DNA of 64,000 bases from an uncultured Clostridia bacterium (GTDB lineage: Bacteria > Bacillota > Clostridia > Monoglobales > Monoglobaceae): the NCBI GenBank assembly GCA_910580105.1, contig CAJTWN010000004.1:62001-126000 (forward strand). The letters run 5' to 3'. Made by a program: the position numbers and the translations under genes. Positions 41,688-49,378 of this stretch are shown piece by piece (the stretch's first letter is position 1; the number at the start of each line of letters is the position of its first letter). Under the pieces are notes generated by a model that searched no databases, was not told the DNA's origin, and worked only from the letters and a program-made list of their open reading frames with translations.

Positions 41688-44600
41688 TTAAATGATGTTT
41701 TGGAACACCCAGGGATCGAACCATTCCAGCATACTTTCCAGATAATGCGGTGTCGTTGGTATACCGGAAAGTACCGGGAAGAAAAGGATAAACAACAGCA
41801 TACAAACGGTGACAAATGCAACGGAAGTATAGCCAAACCGTTTAAATCTCTTTTCTAAATCCGCAATGGTATAGATAATGCAGATAACCAAAAATGGAGT
41901 GGTTGCAAAGAAATGGTACATCAAAGAATACCGGGATACCAATATCCAGGGGAGGTATTGCGCCATGAGTGCGACCATCAGAAACAGAACATTCAGGTCT
42001 TTCTTTTTGATACCTGCAATAATTGTATAAACAAACGCGGCAATGCCGGTCCATGCCATCAGGGGATTCGGGAAGAAAGAGATACTGCTGTAGGTTGGGT
42101 CGGTGGCCGAAGCCGCAGAGCCGGAATAGGCCCACATTGGTTTGTAGACAAACGGCCAGGTATACCAGTTGGACATATAGGGATGTGTTCCCTTCAGCTG
42201 GGAATGATAATTCAGCATATATTCCTGGTTTTTCCACATGGCTTGAAAAACATTTCCATATCCTTCGACCATTGAGATAGGAAGATAGGAAAGCAGATAA
42301 ATACTGCCCGGGACGACAATAAAGAAAAGAACGCACCAGGCGCCGATCTTTAACAGAAAAGGCATATAGGCATTTTTATGTTTTTTGCCAAGAGTTCGGT
42401 AAACCTGTATCATGATAAGCAGGAACGCAACGGCGAGTCCAACAGAAGCATAGATGGCTGTCCATTTGGACGCACAGCCAAGGCCCATGGAAAAGCCGGA
42501 GAGAGCCAACAGGCCGAACAGTTTTTTGATGTGCTGTTTATTCCGCAAGGCGGCAGTTCCTTCTTTTGCATATTGAATTGCATGTTTGCCAAACTGATAC
42601 ATAAAGCAGAACATGGCAAGAATGAAGAATACCGGATAAGAATCTATTGTGGCAATTCGGGTAAGGGAATAGTGCATAAAGTCAAAGCCAAAAAGCAGAG
42701 TCCCCATGACTGCATACCGCGTCCGGCCAAAGAACTTTTTAAGGAAATAGTAGAAGATGGGCAGCATGAGAAGGCCGAATAAAGTTCCGGTAAAACGCCA
42801 GCCAAAGGGGGTCATACCAAAGAGAGCGACCCCAACAGACATCATTAGTTTTCCCAGAGGCGGATGGGTGGTTTCATAATAGGGCATCATGTGCAGATGT
42901 TCGTATGCCGTACGTGCATGATAGATTTCATCAAAATAAGTGCCGTTCATAATTGAAGAGTCATATTGCAGATATTGCTGTTCGTCTGCAATGGCAGTAT
43001 AATTTGCATTTCCATTGCCGGCAACATCTAAAATTCCAACAGGAGTCCCGCTGGTGTCCCAGATACCAATTTCAAACAGTCTGTAATCGGTTGATGCGGG
43101 GCGGCAGCGGATATATTGCGCATCAACGGGATTGAAGGTTTCAACACCCCATTTAAAAACAGATTCGACTTTACAGCTGGAAGGAAGGGCAAACCAGTTG
43201 AGACCATCCTCGGAATAATCCATCTGCATACCGACCTTGTTGGTAACATCTCCGATACCACAAAAATAGGTGATTCTGTCAATGGTATAACGCTCGTCCA
43301 GTGTGATGGTGACAACTTCATTTTTTTGTTCCGGTTGATAATAGGTTTGGGGAGAATAGGTGTTTCCAAGGTTGGTGAAGGATAACACGCCATAGACCAC
43401 CATCATTCCGGCTAGTATCAGATAGTCAAGCCGAAGCATTTTTTCATTTTTAGGCGGAATTTCCCCTTCGGGAGTTTCTCCTTTTAATACGTTCATAAAG
43501 GGAGAAAATCTCTGTATATTTTCTAGCCGGTTGGTAATGGTTATCTCTGGTTCGGCAAAGACCTCTTTGCTTTCAAGAAGATAATCTTTGATGATAACGT
43601 AAACGCTGTATGCAAAAAGAATCACTTCCAGCAGAGAAATAAAACCGGTATATCCATAGGTTGGAGCAGCTTTGGTCGTCAGCACCAAACGCAGGATATA
43701 GAATAAATTCAAAAAGCAGACGCTGCTGTAACCTGCAAACAGATAGAGGATTTTTTTGTTACGGGAGAAGAGATATTCAAACAGCAGCATGGCGATGGCC
43801 AGCAGAACATAGCGCTCGTGCATTTTCAGGCCGAAGGTGAAGAGAAAGGCAAGCAGGAAATAGGCAGATAAAAAGAGTTTTGAACCCCGGTTTTTTACTT
43901 TAAAATAAATAACCAGGGCGCCTGCTACGGAAATCCCAATGGTTGCGTAATTCAATATATCCCAAACGGTACGGTTTCCAATCTCGTTCAGAGAGCCCCA
44001 GTTTAAATGAATAAGGCCATAGAAATTAAAAGCATTTACGGTGAAATATTCATAAGAACCAAGGGTTGAAAGATATTTCTGGATAATCCAAATGGGGTTG
44101 AATGCGTGTAAAAATGCCGCAAAACCGGTATATTCTTCCCAGGCTGGAGAAAAGGGCATGGTAAGGGCGAAAAACACAACGATACCGGAGAAAGCAGCTA
44201 AAAGAATATGTTTGATATTCTTTGTTTTTATTAAGTCAACGAGAAGTGCAATGCCGACAATCGGCGTGATTAAAAGACCCTGCGGTTTGATGAGTACAGC
44301 AAGGATAAAACAGATGACCGCTTTATAATATTTTTTTTCGTAGAGAGCAAGTAAAGAGAGGAAGATGAACAGAATTAAAACGGACTCAATCTGTCCCCAT
44401 GCGGCGGAATTGAGTGCAAAAACCGGGCAAAGCATAAAGATAACAGCGGTCAGAAGAGCTGCGTGGTCAGAAAAATTCTTTTTTGCAGTTTTGAAAATCA
44501 ACCCGGCAAGAATTGCGTCGCAGAGGATGGGCGGCAGCTTGAATACAAGTTCCATTCCCTTATCCTGAATTCCAAAGGTGTTTGCAAAACGGCTGAGCAG

Positions 44601-44921
44601 CCCAAGAATATAAAGATAGCCCGGCGGATAGTCGCAAAAATAATCTTCGGCATAAAAACCTACCGGTCCGTTCTCTGCCAGACGGGCACCCCAGGCAAAC
44701 CAGCAGCTCATGTCTGTTGGGTAACCTTTCAGGAAATAGGCAAGAACCAGGCGAATAATCACATAAAGAGAAAGAACCATTGCGAAGATAAATTCTGCCG
44801 AAAAGGCAGGGTGTTCTTTGCTCCACATTGTGTTTGCTAAACTTCGTGTTGTTTTAAGCTGGCCATTGATGATTAAGAACGCCATAATAAATAGAACAGA
44901 AATAAGAAATGCAAATCCCAT
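41688..44921 (-). CDS. Double GT-C glycosyltransferase with C-terminal PMT domain
   Basis: A 1077-residue membrane protein. The first half (about 1-460) is a polytopic GT-C module with TDMSCWFAWGARL in its first outer loop. A central soluble domain (about 500-640) resembles a discoidin/F5-8 type C fold. The last part (about 650-1077) is a dolichyl-phosphate-mannose protein mannosyltransferase-like module with the acidic pair in TYFDEIYHARTAYEHLH and ETTHPPLGKLMM. It should use a lipid-linked sugar to glycosylate envelope polymers or proteins on the outer face. Two GT-C modules in one chain is unusual. It has its own promoter and no other glycosylation genes nearby. Confidence 0.82.
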   Translation of the reverse strand: MGFAFLISVLFIMAFLIINGQLKTTRSLANTMWSKEHPAFSAEFIFAMVLSLYVIIRLVLAYFLKGYPTDMSCWFAWGARLAENGPVGFYAEDYFCDYPPGYLYILGLLSRFANTFGIQDKGMELVFKLPPILCDAILAGLIFKTAKKNFSDHAALLTAVIFMLCPVFALNSAAWGQIESVLILFIFLSLLALYEKKYYKAVICFILAVLIKPQGLLITPIVGIALLVDLIKTKNIKHILLAAFSGIVVFFALTMPFSPAWEEYTGFAAFLHAFNPIWIIQKYLSTLGSYEYFTVNAFNFYGLIHLNWGSLNEIGNRTVWDILNYATIGISVAGALVIYFKVKNRGSKLFLSAYFLLAFLFTFGLKMHERYVLLAIAMLLFEYLFSRNKKILYLFAGYSSVCFLNLFYILRLVLTTKAAPTYGYTGFISLLEVILFAYSVYVIIKDYLLESKEVFAEPEITITNRLENIQRFSPFMNVLKGETPEGEIPPKNEKMLRLDYLILAGMMVVYGVLSFTNLGNTYSPQTYYQPEQKNEVVTITLDERYTIDRITYFCGIGDVTNKVGMQMDYSEDGLNWFALPSSCKVESVFKWGVETFNPVDAQYIRCRPASTDYRLFEIGIWDTSGTPVGILDVAGNGNANYTAIADEQQYLQYDSSIMNGTYFDEIYHARTAYEHLHMMPYYETTHPPLGKLMMSVGVALFGMTPFGWRFTGTLFGLLMLPIFYYFLKKFFGRTRYAVMGTLLFGFDFMHYSLTRIATIDSYPVFFILAMFCFMYQFGKHAIQYAKEGTAALRNKQHIKKLFGLLALSGFSMGLGCASKWTAIYASVGLAVAFLLIMIQVYRTLGKKHKNAYMPFLLKIGAWCVLFFIVVPGSIYLLSYLPISMVEGYGNVFQAMWKNQEYMLNYHSQLKGTHPYMSNWYTWPFVYKPMWAYSGSAASATDPTYSSISFFPNPLMAWTGIAAFVYTIIAGIKKKDLNVLFLMVALMAQYLPWILVSRYSLMYHFFATTPFLVICIIYTIADLEKRFKRFGYTSVAFVTVCMLLFILFFPVLSGIPTTPHYLESMLEWFDPWVFQNII

Positions 44922-44963
44922 AATCGTCTCCTACTTTTCTATAAATTTCCTTTGTTTGCTTCA

Positions 44964-44992
44964 AGTATAGCACAATTGGAGAAGGTTGGCAA
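44964..44992 (-). promoter_or_regulatory. Promoter of the GT-C protein gene
   Basis: On the minus strand TTGCCA (44987-44992), a 17-base spacer and TATACT (44964-44969). Confidence 0.75.
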
Positions 44993-45025
44993 TATAAAAA
45001 AACTTGTAAATCAAAGAAAAAAGTC

Positions 45026-45054
45026 TTGACAATAGGAAAAGGAAGTGGTAAGAT
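45026..45054 (+). promoter_or_regulatory. Promoter of infC-rpmI-rplT
   Basis: TTGACA (45026-45031), a 17-base spacer and TAAGAT (45049-45054). It starts a leader of about 170 bases. Confidence 0.85.
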
Positions 45055-45060
45055 GTGTCA

Positions 45061-45233
45061 GTAAAGCAGAAGACATTTGCTTCTCCCCTTCGCTTAATAC
45101 GGCAAAAGGGTTCCGATTTTCGTTTGATTCGTTTAATTTGGAATGTGAGATGCGGTGTACTTTTGTGCCCCGTATTTTTTTGTGGGGAATTGCGGCCGAA
45201 AGCCGTATATACTTTTTTTGGAGGTGTTTTGAG
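45061..45233 (+). promoter_or_regulatory. infC leader, probable L20-type autoregulatory RNA
   Basis: The leader is rich in pairing. ATACGGC (45097-45103) pairs perfectly over 100 bases with GCCGTAT (45202-45208) just before the ribosome site. AGAAG/CTTCT forms a 5' hairpin, CCCC/GGGG flanks a T-run at about 45165-45185, and CGGC-GAAA-GCCG lies near 45193. In Bacillus the L20 protein binds the leader of this operon and stops its transcription; by position and structure this is the likely role here. I could not match a consensus exactly. Confidence 0.6.
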
Positions 45234-45749
45234 ATAGCTAAGCAAGATTTGATGATTAACGAAGAAATCAGAGAGAAAGAGATCCGTTTGATTGGCGCTG
45301 ATGGAGAACAGCTTGGAATTATCGCAACAAGTAAAGCCCAGGAGATGGCGGATGCAAAAAATCTGGATTTGGTTAAGATTGCTCCGCAGGCAAAGCCGCC
45401 TGTCTGCAAGATTATGGATTATGGAAAACATAAGTTCGAGCTTGCAAAAAAGGAGAAGGAAAACCGTAAAAACCAAAAGGTCGTCAACATCAAAGAAGTC
45501 AGACTTACCCCGAATATTGACGAGCATGATTTTAATACTAAATTAAATCAGGCGAAGAAATTTTTGGCGGCCGGCGACAAAGTCAAAGTCTCTGTCCGGT
45601 TTAGAGGACGTGAGATTACGCATAGTGCGCTGGGGCGGGAATTGCTTGTCCGGTTCCGTGACAGTGTGGAAGAACTTGGTTCATCTGATAAGGATATAAA
45701 GATGGAAGGCCGGAATATGGCTATGATGATATCACCAAAAAAAGCTTAA
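45234..45749 (+). CDS. infC: Translation initiation factor IF-3, AUA start
   Basis: A 171-residue protein with the IF-3 N domain ([20 protein letters not shown]) and C domain ([32 protein letters not shown]). IF-3 binds the 30S subunit and checks the initiator codon. The only start at correct spacing from the strong GGAGGTG site (45220-45226) is ATA at 45234 (then [10 protein letters not shown]). The first in-frame ATG, at 45252, is too far away and would cut the conserved N-terminus. Rare starts such as AUU are used for IF-3 autoregulation in other bacteria. Confidence 0.95.
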   Translation: MAKQDLMINEEIREKEIRLIGADGEQLGIIATSKAQEMADAKNLDLVKIAPQAKPPVCKIMDYGKHKFELAKKEKENRKNQKVVNIKEVRLTPNIDEHDFNTKLNQAKKFLAAGDKVKVSVRFRGREITHSALGRELLVRFRDSVEELGSSDKDIKMEGRNMAMMISPKKA

Positions 45750-45792
45750 TTGGTTTATTTATGCACATAACATATGGAAGGAGAGAAAAAAT

Positions 45793-45990
45793 ATGCCGAA
45801 AATTAAGACACACAGAGGCGCTGCAAAGCGTTTTGGCGTTACAAAAAACGGTAAGGTAAAAAGAGGTAAGGCTTTCAGAAGTCATATCCTGAACAAGAAG
45901 ACCACCAAAAGAAAGAGACATCTGCGGAAGATGGGCTATCTTTCTTCTGCGAATGAGGCAACAATCAAAAGCATGATTCCCTACAAATAA
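45793..45990 (+). CDS. rpmI: 50S ribosomal protein L35
   Basis: A 65-residue, very basic protein with the L35 start [19 protein letters not shown] and the motif [14 protein letters not shown]. It is of normal length, has GGAGAG before the start, and lies between infC and rplT as in most bacteria. Confidence 0.97.
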   Translation: MPKIKTHRGAAKRFGVTKNGKVKRGKAFRSHILNKKTTKRKRHLRKMGYLSSANEATIKSMIPYK

Positions 45991-46049
45991 GCCGGCTGGT
46001 CTACGATTTGTTTTGGGTTTACGTTTAAATTGAGAAAGGAGCTTTACAA

Positions 46050-46394
46050 ATGGCAAGAGTAAAAGGCGCAATGAATACGCGCAAAAGACATAAGAAAATT
46101 TTGAAGCTTGCAAAAGGCTATAGAGGTGCAAAAAGCAAGCTGTTCAGAACAGCAAACCAGGCGGTTATGAAATCGCTTTCTTACGCATACAGAGACAGAA
46201 AGGCAAAGAAGAGAGAATTCAGACAGCTCTGGATTGCCCGTATCAATGCTGCAGCGCGTATGAATGGCATGAGCTATAGTGTATTTATGAATGGACTGAA
46301 GAAGAAAGGCATTGAAATCAACAGAAAGATGCTTTCTGAAATTGCAGTTTCTGATCCGGAAGCATTTAAAAAGCTTGTTGACCAAGTAAGATAA
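46050..46394 (+). CDS. rplT: 50S ribosomal protein L20
   Basis: A 114-residue basic protein with L20 hallmarks: [17 protein letters not shown] at the start, [20 protein letters not shown], and [17 protein letters not shown]. It builds the 23S rRNA core in early 50S assembly and in Firmicutes represses its own operon by binding the leader. It is followed by a strong terminator. Confidence 0.97.
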   Translation: MARVKGAMNTRKRHKKILKLAKGYRGAKSKLFRTANQAVMKSLSYAYRDRKAKKREFRQLWIARINAAARMNGMSYSVFMNGLKKKGIEINRKMLSEIAVSDPEAFKKLVDQVR

Positions 46395-46405
46395 TTTGGT
46401 GAAAG

Positions 46406-46432
46406 AGTTATACCCTTTGGGTATAACTTTTT
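46406..46432 (+). terminator. Terminator of infC-rpmI-rplT
   Basis: A 10-bp stem, AGTTATACCC / GGGTATAACT, with a 3-base loop and a T-run. Confidence 0.92.
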
Positions 46433-46494
46433 ACACTTATATATTTGTTTATTTTTAATAAGTTTATGAAAAGATGAATGCAGTTTGCATTTTT

Positions 46495-46612
46495 ACAGAG
46501 TAGGTATGCACGCGTTAGCAGTTTTCTGCTTTAGTGTTGGCTGTACAGGGAGTTGACAGCCAAACGAAGAACCGGTTTCCCGGTCGCGGTGTGTGTACCG
46601 CATCCCGCTGTA
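46495..46612 (+). promoter_or_regulatory. Tetrahydrofolate (THF) riboswitch
   Basis: The aptamer shows the conserved elements of the THF riboswitch: GAGTAG near the 5' end (46498-46503), CGCGTTA (46511-46517), ACGAAG (46564-46569), CGCGGTG (46585-46591) and GCATCCCGCTGT (46600-46611). P1 is formed by ACAG (46495-46498) and CTGT (46608-46611). It sits directly before a folate-transporter gene, the classic target. It should sense reduced folates and lower expression when folate is plentiful. Confidence 0.88.
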
Positions 46613-46669
46613 TCACACAAAATTACCTCTTTTTTTGCTGTGATTGCAGTGAAGACTAAAGGAGGTAAT
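46612..46669 (+). promoter_or_regulatory. Riboswitch expression platform hiding the folT ribosome site
   Basis: ATTACCTC (46622-46629) is perfectly complementary to GAGGTAAT (46662-46669), which contains the folT ribosome site. A competing hairpin, ATCACA (46612-46617) / TGTGAT (46639-46644), extends into the P1 strand CTGT. The two folds are probably exclusive, giving control at translation initiation. No terminator hairpin with T-run precedes folT. Confidence 0.65.
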
Positions 46670-46675
46670 ATTTTT

Positions 46676-47362
46676 ATGGAAAATTTTATACAAAAAGCAG
46701 ATACTTATTTTGATGGTGTGAAGACAGCAATCCGCGGAGGCCTTGGTTTTTTTGAGGATTTTTTTAAACTTTTCTCTAATTTTTGGTTAAGTGCAGTTGT
46801 GATCAGTGCTGTGTTTGCAATTGTTTTGATTTATACGATTCTACGCAAAAAGATGGTTTTCAAAAAAAATGTTAAAAACGTCCGGACGCTTGCCATGTGT
46901 GCTTTGTTGGTGGCGATTAACATTGTTTTGGGGTATTTTTATATTCCGATCAGTAACTATCTACGAATAGGCTTTGGGTTTATGACAGTACCGATTGCTG
47001 CCGCGTTGTTTGGTCCTGGCATGGCTTGTCTGACCGGCATTACACAGGATGTGGTTTCTTTTGTATTAAAGCCTACAGGCGGATATTTGTTTACGTATAC
47101 GTTGAGTGTGGGCACGGGAGCGCTTATCTATGGATGGATGCTCTATGGAAAGAAGATAACTTTTTGGAGAGTTTTTGTAACAAAAGCAGTTATTGTTGTT
47201 TTTGTAAATATAATTTTATCATCCATTGCGCTTGCCCCAACAGTGGGTACCGGATTGATTGGTATCCTGCCCGCACGGATTATAAAGAATCTGCTGCTTT
47301 TGCCAATCCAGGCGGTTATTGTTTATTTTATTTTAAAAATTACTGAGAGATTTAAGGTGTAA
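46676..47362 (+). CDS. folT: Folate ECF transporter S component FolT
   Basis: A 228-residue membrane protein. The last 165 residues form the six-helix S component of an energy-coupling factor transporter, with the folate-type substrate segment YIPISNYLRIGFGFMTVPI and GPGMACLTGITQDVV. It binds folate and uses the shared ECF ATPase module, which is not in the window. The first 60 residues add one extra helix (about 37-55), longer than most FolT. I start at ATG 46676 behind GGAGG; the frame further upstream covers the riboswitch. The assignment is supported by the THF riboswitch. Confidence 0.92.
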   Translation: MENFIQKADTYFDGVKTAIRGGLGFFEDFFKLFSNFWLSAVVISAVFAIVLIYTILRKKMVFKKNVKNVRTLAMCALLVAINIVLGYFYIPISNYLRIGFGFMTVPIAAALFGPGMACLTGITQDVVSFVLKPTGGYLFTYTLSVGTGALIYGWMLYGKKITFWRVFVTKAVIVVFVNIILSSIALAPTVGTGLIGILPARIIKNLLLLPIQAVIVYFILKITERFKV

Positions 47363-47365
47363 AAG

Positions 47366-48142
47366 ATGCTGATTCCTATCACGAGCCGTGATAATAAAAC
47401 GGTAAAGCTTGTTAGAGCACTTGAACGAAAAAAGGAAAGAGTGAAACGCGGGCTTTACTTTGCAGAGGGGGTCCGCTTGGTGAAGGAAGCGGTCCGAGAT
47501 GCAGAAGAGGATATACAATTCATTTTGGTATCCTCTTCTTTTGCTGAAAAAAATGAATTTTTTATAAATTCCCTTGACGAATCCGGCAAAACGGTTTATA
47601 CTGCCAAAGATGTCATATTTCAGTCGATGTGCCGGACAGAAACGCCGCAGGGAATCGGGGCGGTGCTGAAAATGCGGCCGACACAGAACCAATGGATGGG
47701 AACTGAACGGTATATTTTGCTGATAGATGGCGTTTCTGATCCGGGAAATTTGGGCACAATGATTCGAACTGCAGAAGCTGCCGGAGTTGATAAAGTTTGT
47801 ATTTTTGAAGGCAGTGCAGATTTATATAATCCCAAAACTGTTCGGGCGACAATGGGTTCGTTGTTTCGCGTTCCGTTTTGGATTGGTAGTGCGGAAGAAA
47901 TTTTCCCCGAGCTTAAGCGCTTGGGCTTTCAGATATTTGCCGCTGCGCTGCATCATTCTGTTCCGGCAGAGACGGTGGAGATACCGTCAAAACGTGCAGT
48001 GGTTATTGGAAGCGAGGCCCGCGGCGTTTCAGAAACAGTATTGCAAATGGCGGATACTTGTGTCCGGATAGATATGAAGGGCCGGGTGGAATCACTGAAC
48101 GCATCGGTGGCCGCGGGAATACTTTTATATCAATTTAAATAA
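47366..48142 (+). CDS. SpoU/TrmH-family RNA 2'-O-methyltransferase (23S rRNA type)
   Basis: A 258-residue SPOUT methyltransferase. The N-terminal L30e-like substrate-binding domain (about 1-100) precedes the knotted catalytic domain with the three SpoU motifs: LLIDGVSDPGNLGTMIRTAEA, VIGSEARGVSETVLQMAD and SLNASVAAGILLYQ. It uses S-adenosylmethionine to methylate a ribose, most likely in 23S rRNA as in RlmB/TsnR; the exact site cannot be told. It starts 3 bases after the folT stop, so it is in the riboswitch-controlled operon. Confidence 0.9.
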   Translation: MLIPITSRDNKTVKLVRALERKKERVKRGLYFAEGVRLVKEAVRDAEEDIQFILVSSSFAEKNEFFINSLDESGKTVYTAKDVIFQSMCRTETPQGIGAVLKMRPTQNQWMGTERYILLIDGVSDPGNLGTMIRTAEAAGVDKVCIFEGSADLYNPKTVRATMGSLFRVPFWIGSAEEIFPELKRLGFQIFAAALHHSVPAETVEIPSKRAVVIGSEARGVSETVLQMADTCVRIDMKGRVESLNASVAAGILLYQFK

Positions 48143-48165
48143 TATTATGAAAGAAATGGGGTATC

Positions 48166-49368
48166 ATGATGTTGTCGGAAGAACTGCTTTATGAATTGTG
48201 GTTATCTGTACTATGCAAACATGACCCTGTTTTGATTTACAGGTGTATTGGAAAATTCGGGACGCCTGCCGAAATTTATGGAATGGCTAAAAATCCCATA
48301 AAGAAACATAAACTTAAGGGAATACGTGATGCAGTCGGGTTTGATCCGTCCATGGATAAGGCAAAACGTCTGGCGGAAGAGTGTGAGCGCCGGGGCATAC
48401 GGATGATTGGAATCAGTGATCCGGATTATCCCAAGCGTCTTTTCTACATTGATTGTCCGCCGCGGATTTTGTATTGTAAAGGTGAGTTGCCGCCCATTGA
48501 TGATTTGGTGTGTATAACCATCGTTGGCTCAAGAAAATGTCCGGAAAGTATCCGGCGGTTGACCAGGAATATTGCCCGGGATTTGGCGGGCGCCGGAGTT
48601 CTGGTCATCAGCGGCATGGCTATTGGTGGTGATACAAGCGCACACTATGGTGCGCTGGAAGCCGGACATAAAACGGTTGCTGTTCTTGCGGGCAGTGTTG
48701 ATATGATTTATCCGAAAGAAAATGAAAATTTGTATCATCGTATTTTGGAAAATGGGGCAATCCTTTCTGAACGTCCGCCGGGTACCGTGGGTGAAGGCTC
48801 TTTTTACAATGAGAGAAATCGGATCTTGGCTGGTTTGTCAAATGGAACATTAGTGGTCAGCGGTAGTGCGCACAGTGGAACCCGGATAACAGCAAGATGG
48901 GCAATAGAATCAAATCGTGATATTTTTGTTATTCCGGGTAATCCCACAGAGAAAATGTCTTTTGTGCCGAATGATCTTTTGCTTGCAGGTGCAACGCCGG
49001 TGGTTACTGCCGATGACATTCTGGGCACTTACAAAGTTGTATATGAAAAGTTGTTGCAGAATGGTATAAGAATGAAAAAAGCACCGCCCCAAATTCCTGA
49101 AATCCCACCGCATAAACCTCTGAATGAAGGTGGTACAAAGTGGGAAAAACCTGTTTTGGAAAAAATTTTTGAAGATTTTGAAGGAAAGAACCGGACGGTT
49201 TTAAAATATTTATATGATCATGAAGGCAGAGCACATATTGATGAAATTGCGGCCGGGTGTGATATGCGAATTCCTGAACTCAACAGTACATTGATGCTTT
49301 TACAGATGAAGAGCGCTGTGAAAAAGGAAGCCGGCGGCATGTATGTGATGGTGAATAAAAGGAAATAG
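48166..49368 (+). CDS. dprA: DNA-processing protein DprA/Smf
   Basis: A 400-residue protein with an N-terminal helical SAM-like domain, the central Rossmann-like DprA core (VGSRKCPESIRRLTRNIA; ISGMAIGGDTSAHYGALEAG; PGTVGEGSFYNERNRILAGL) and a C-terminal winged-helix domain of about 65 residues. It loads RecA on incoming single-stranded DNA in natural transformation and is kept in many bacteria not known to be competent. It lies 23 bases after the methyltransferase gene and 10 before topA, the usual dprA-topA pair. Confidence 0.95.
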   Translation: MMLSEELLYELWLSVLCKHDPVLIYRCIGKFGTPAEIYGMAKNPIKKHKLKGIRDAVGFDPSMDKAKRLAEECERRGIRMIGISDPDYPKRLFYIDCPPRILYCKGELPPIDDLVCITIVGSRKCPESIRRLTRNIARDLAGAGVLVISGMAIGGDTSAHYGALEAGHKTVAVLAGSVDMIYPKENENLYHRILENGAILSERPPGTVGEGSFYNERNRILAGLSNGTLVVSGSAHSGTRITARWAIESNRDIFVIPGNPTEKMSFVPNDLLLAGATPVVTADDILGTYKVVYEKLLQNGIRMKKAPPQIPEIPPHKPLNEGGTKWEKPVLEKIFEDFEGKNRTVLKYLYDHEGRAHIDEIAAGCDMRIPELNSTLMLLQMKSAVKKEAGGMYVMVNKRK

Positions 49369-49378
49369 GAGAGTAGAG

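Noticed and set aside
45061..45233. T-box leader before infC
   Set aside because: No T-box sequence or specifier loop is visible; the operon position favours an L20-type leader.
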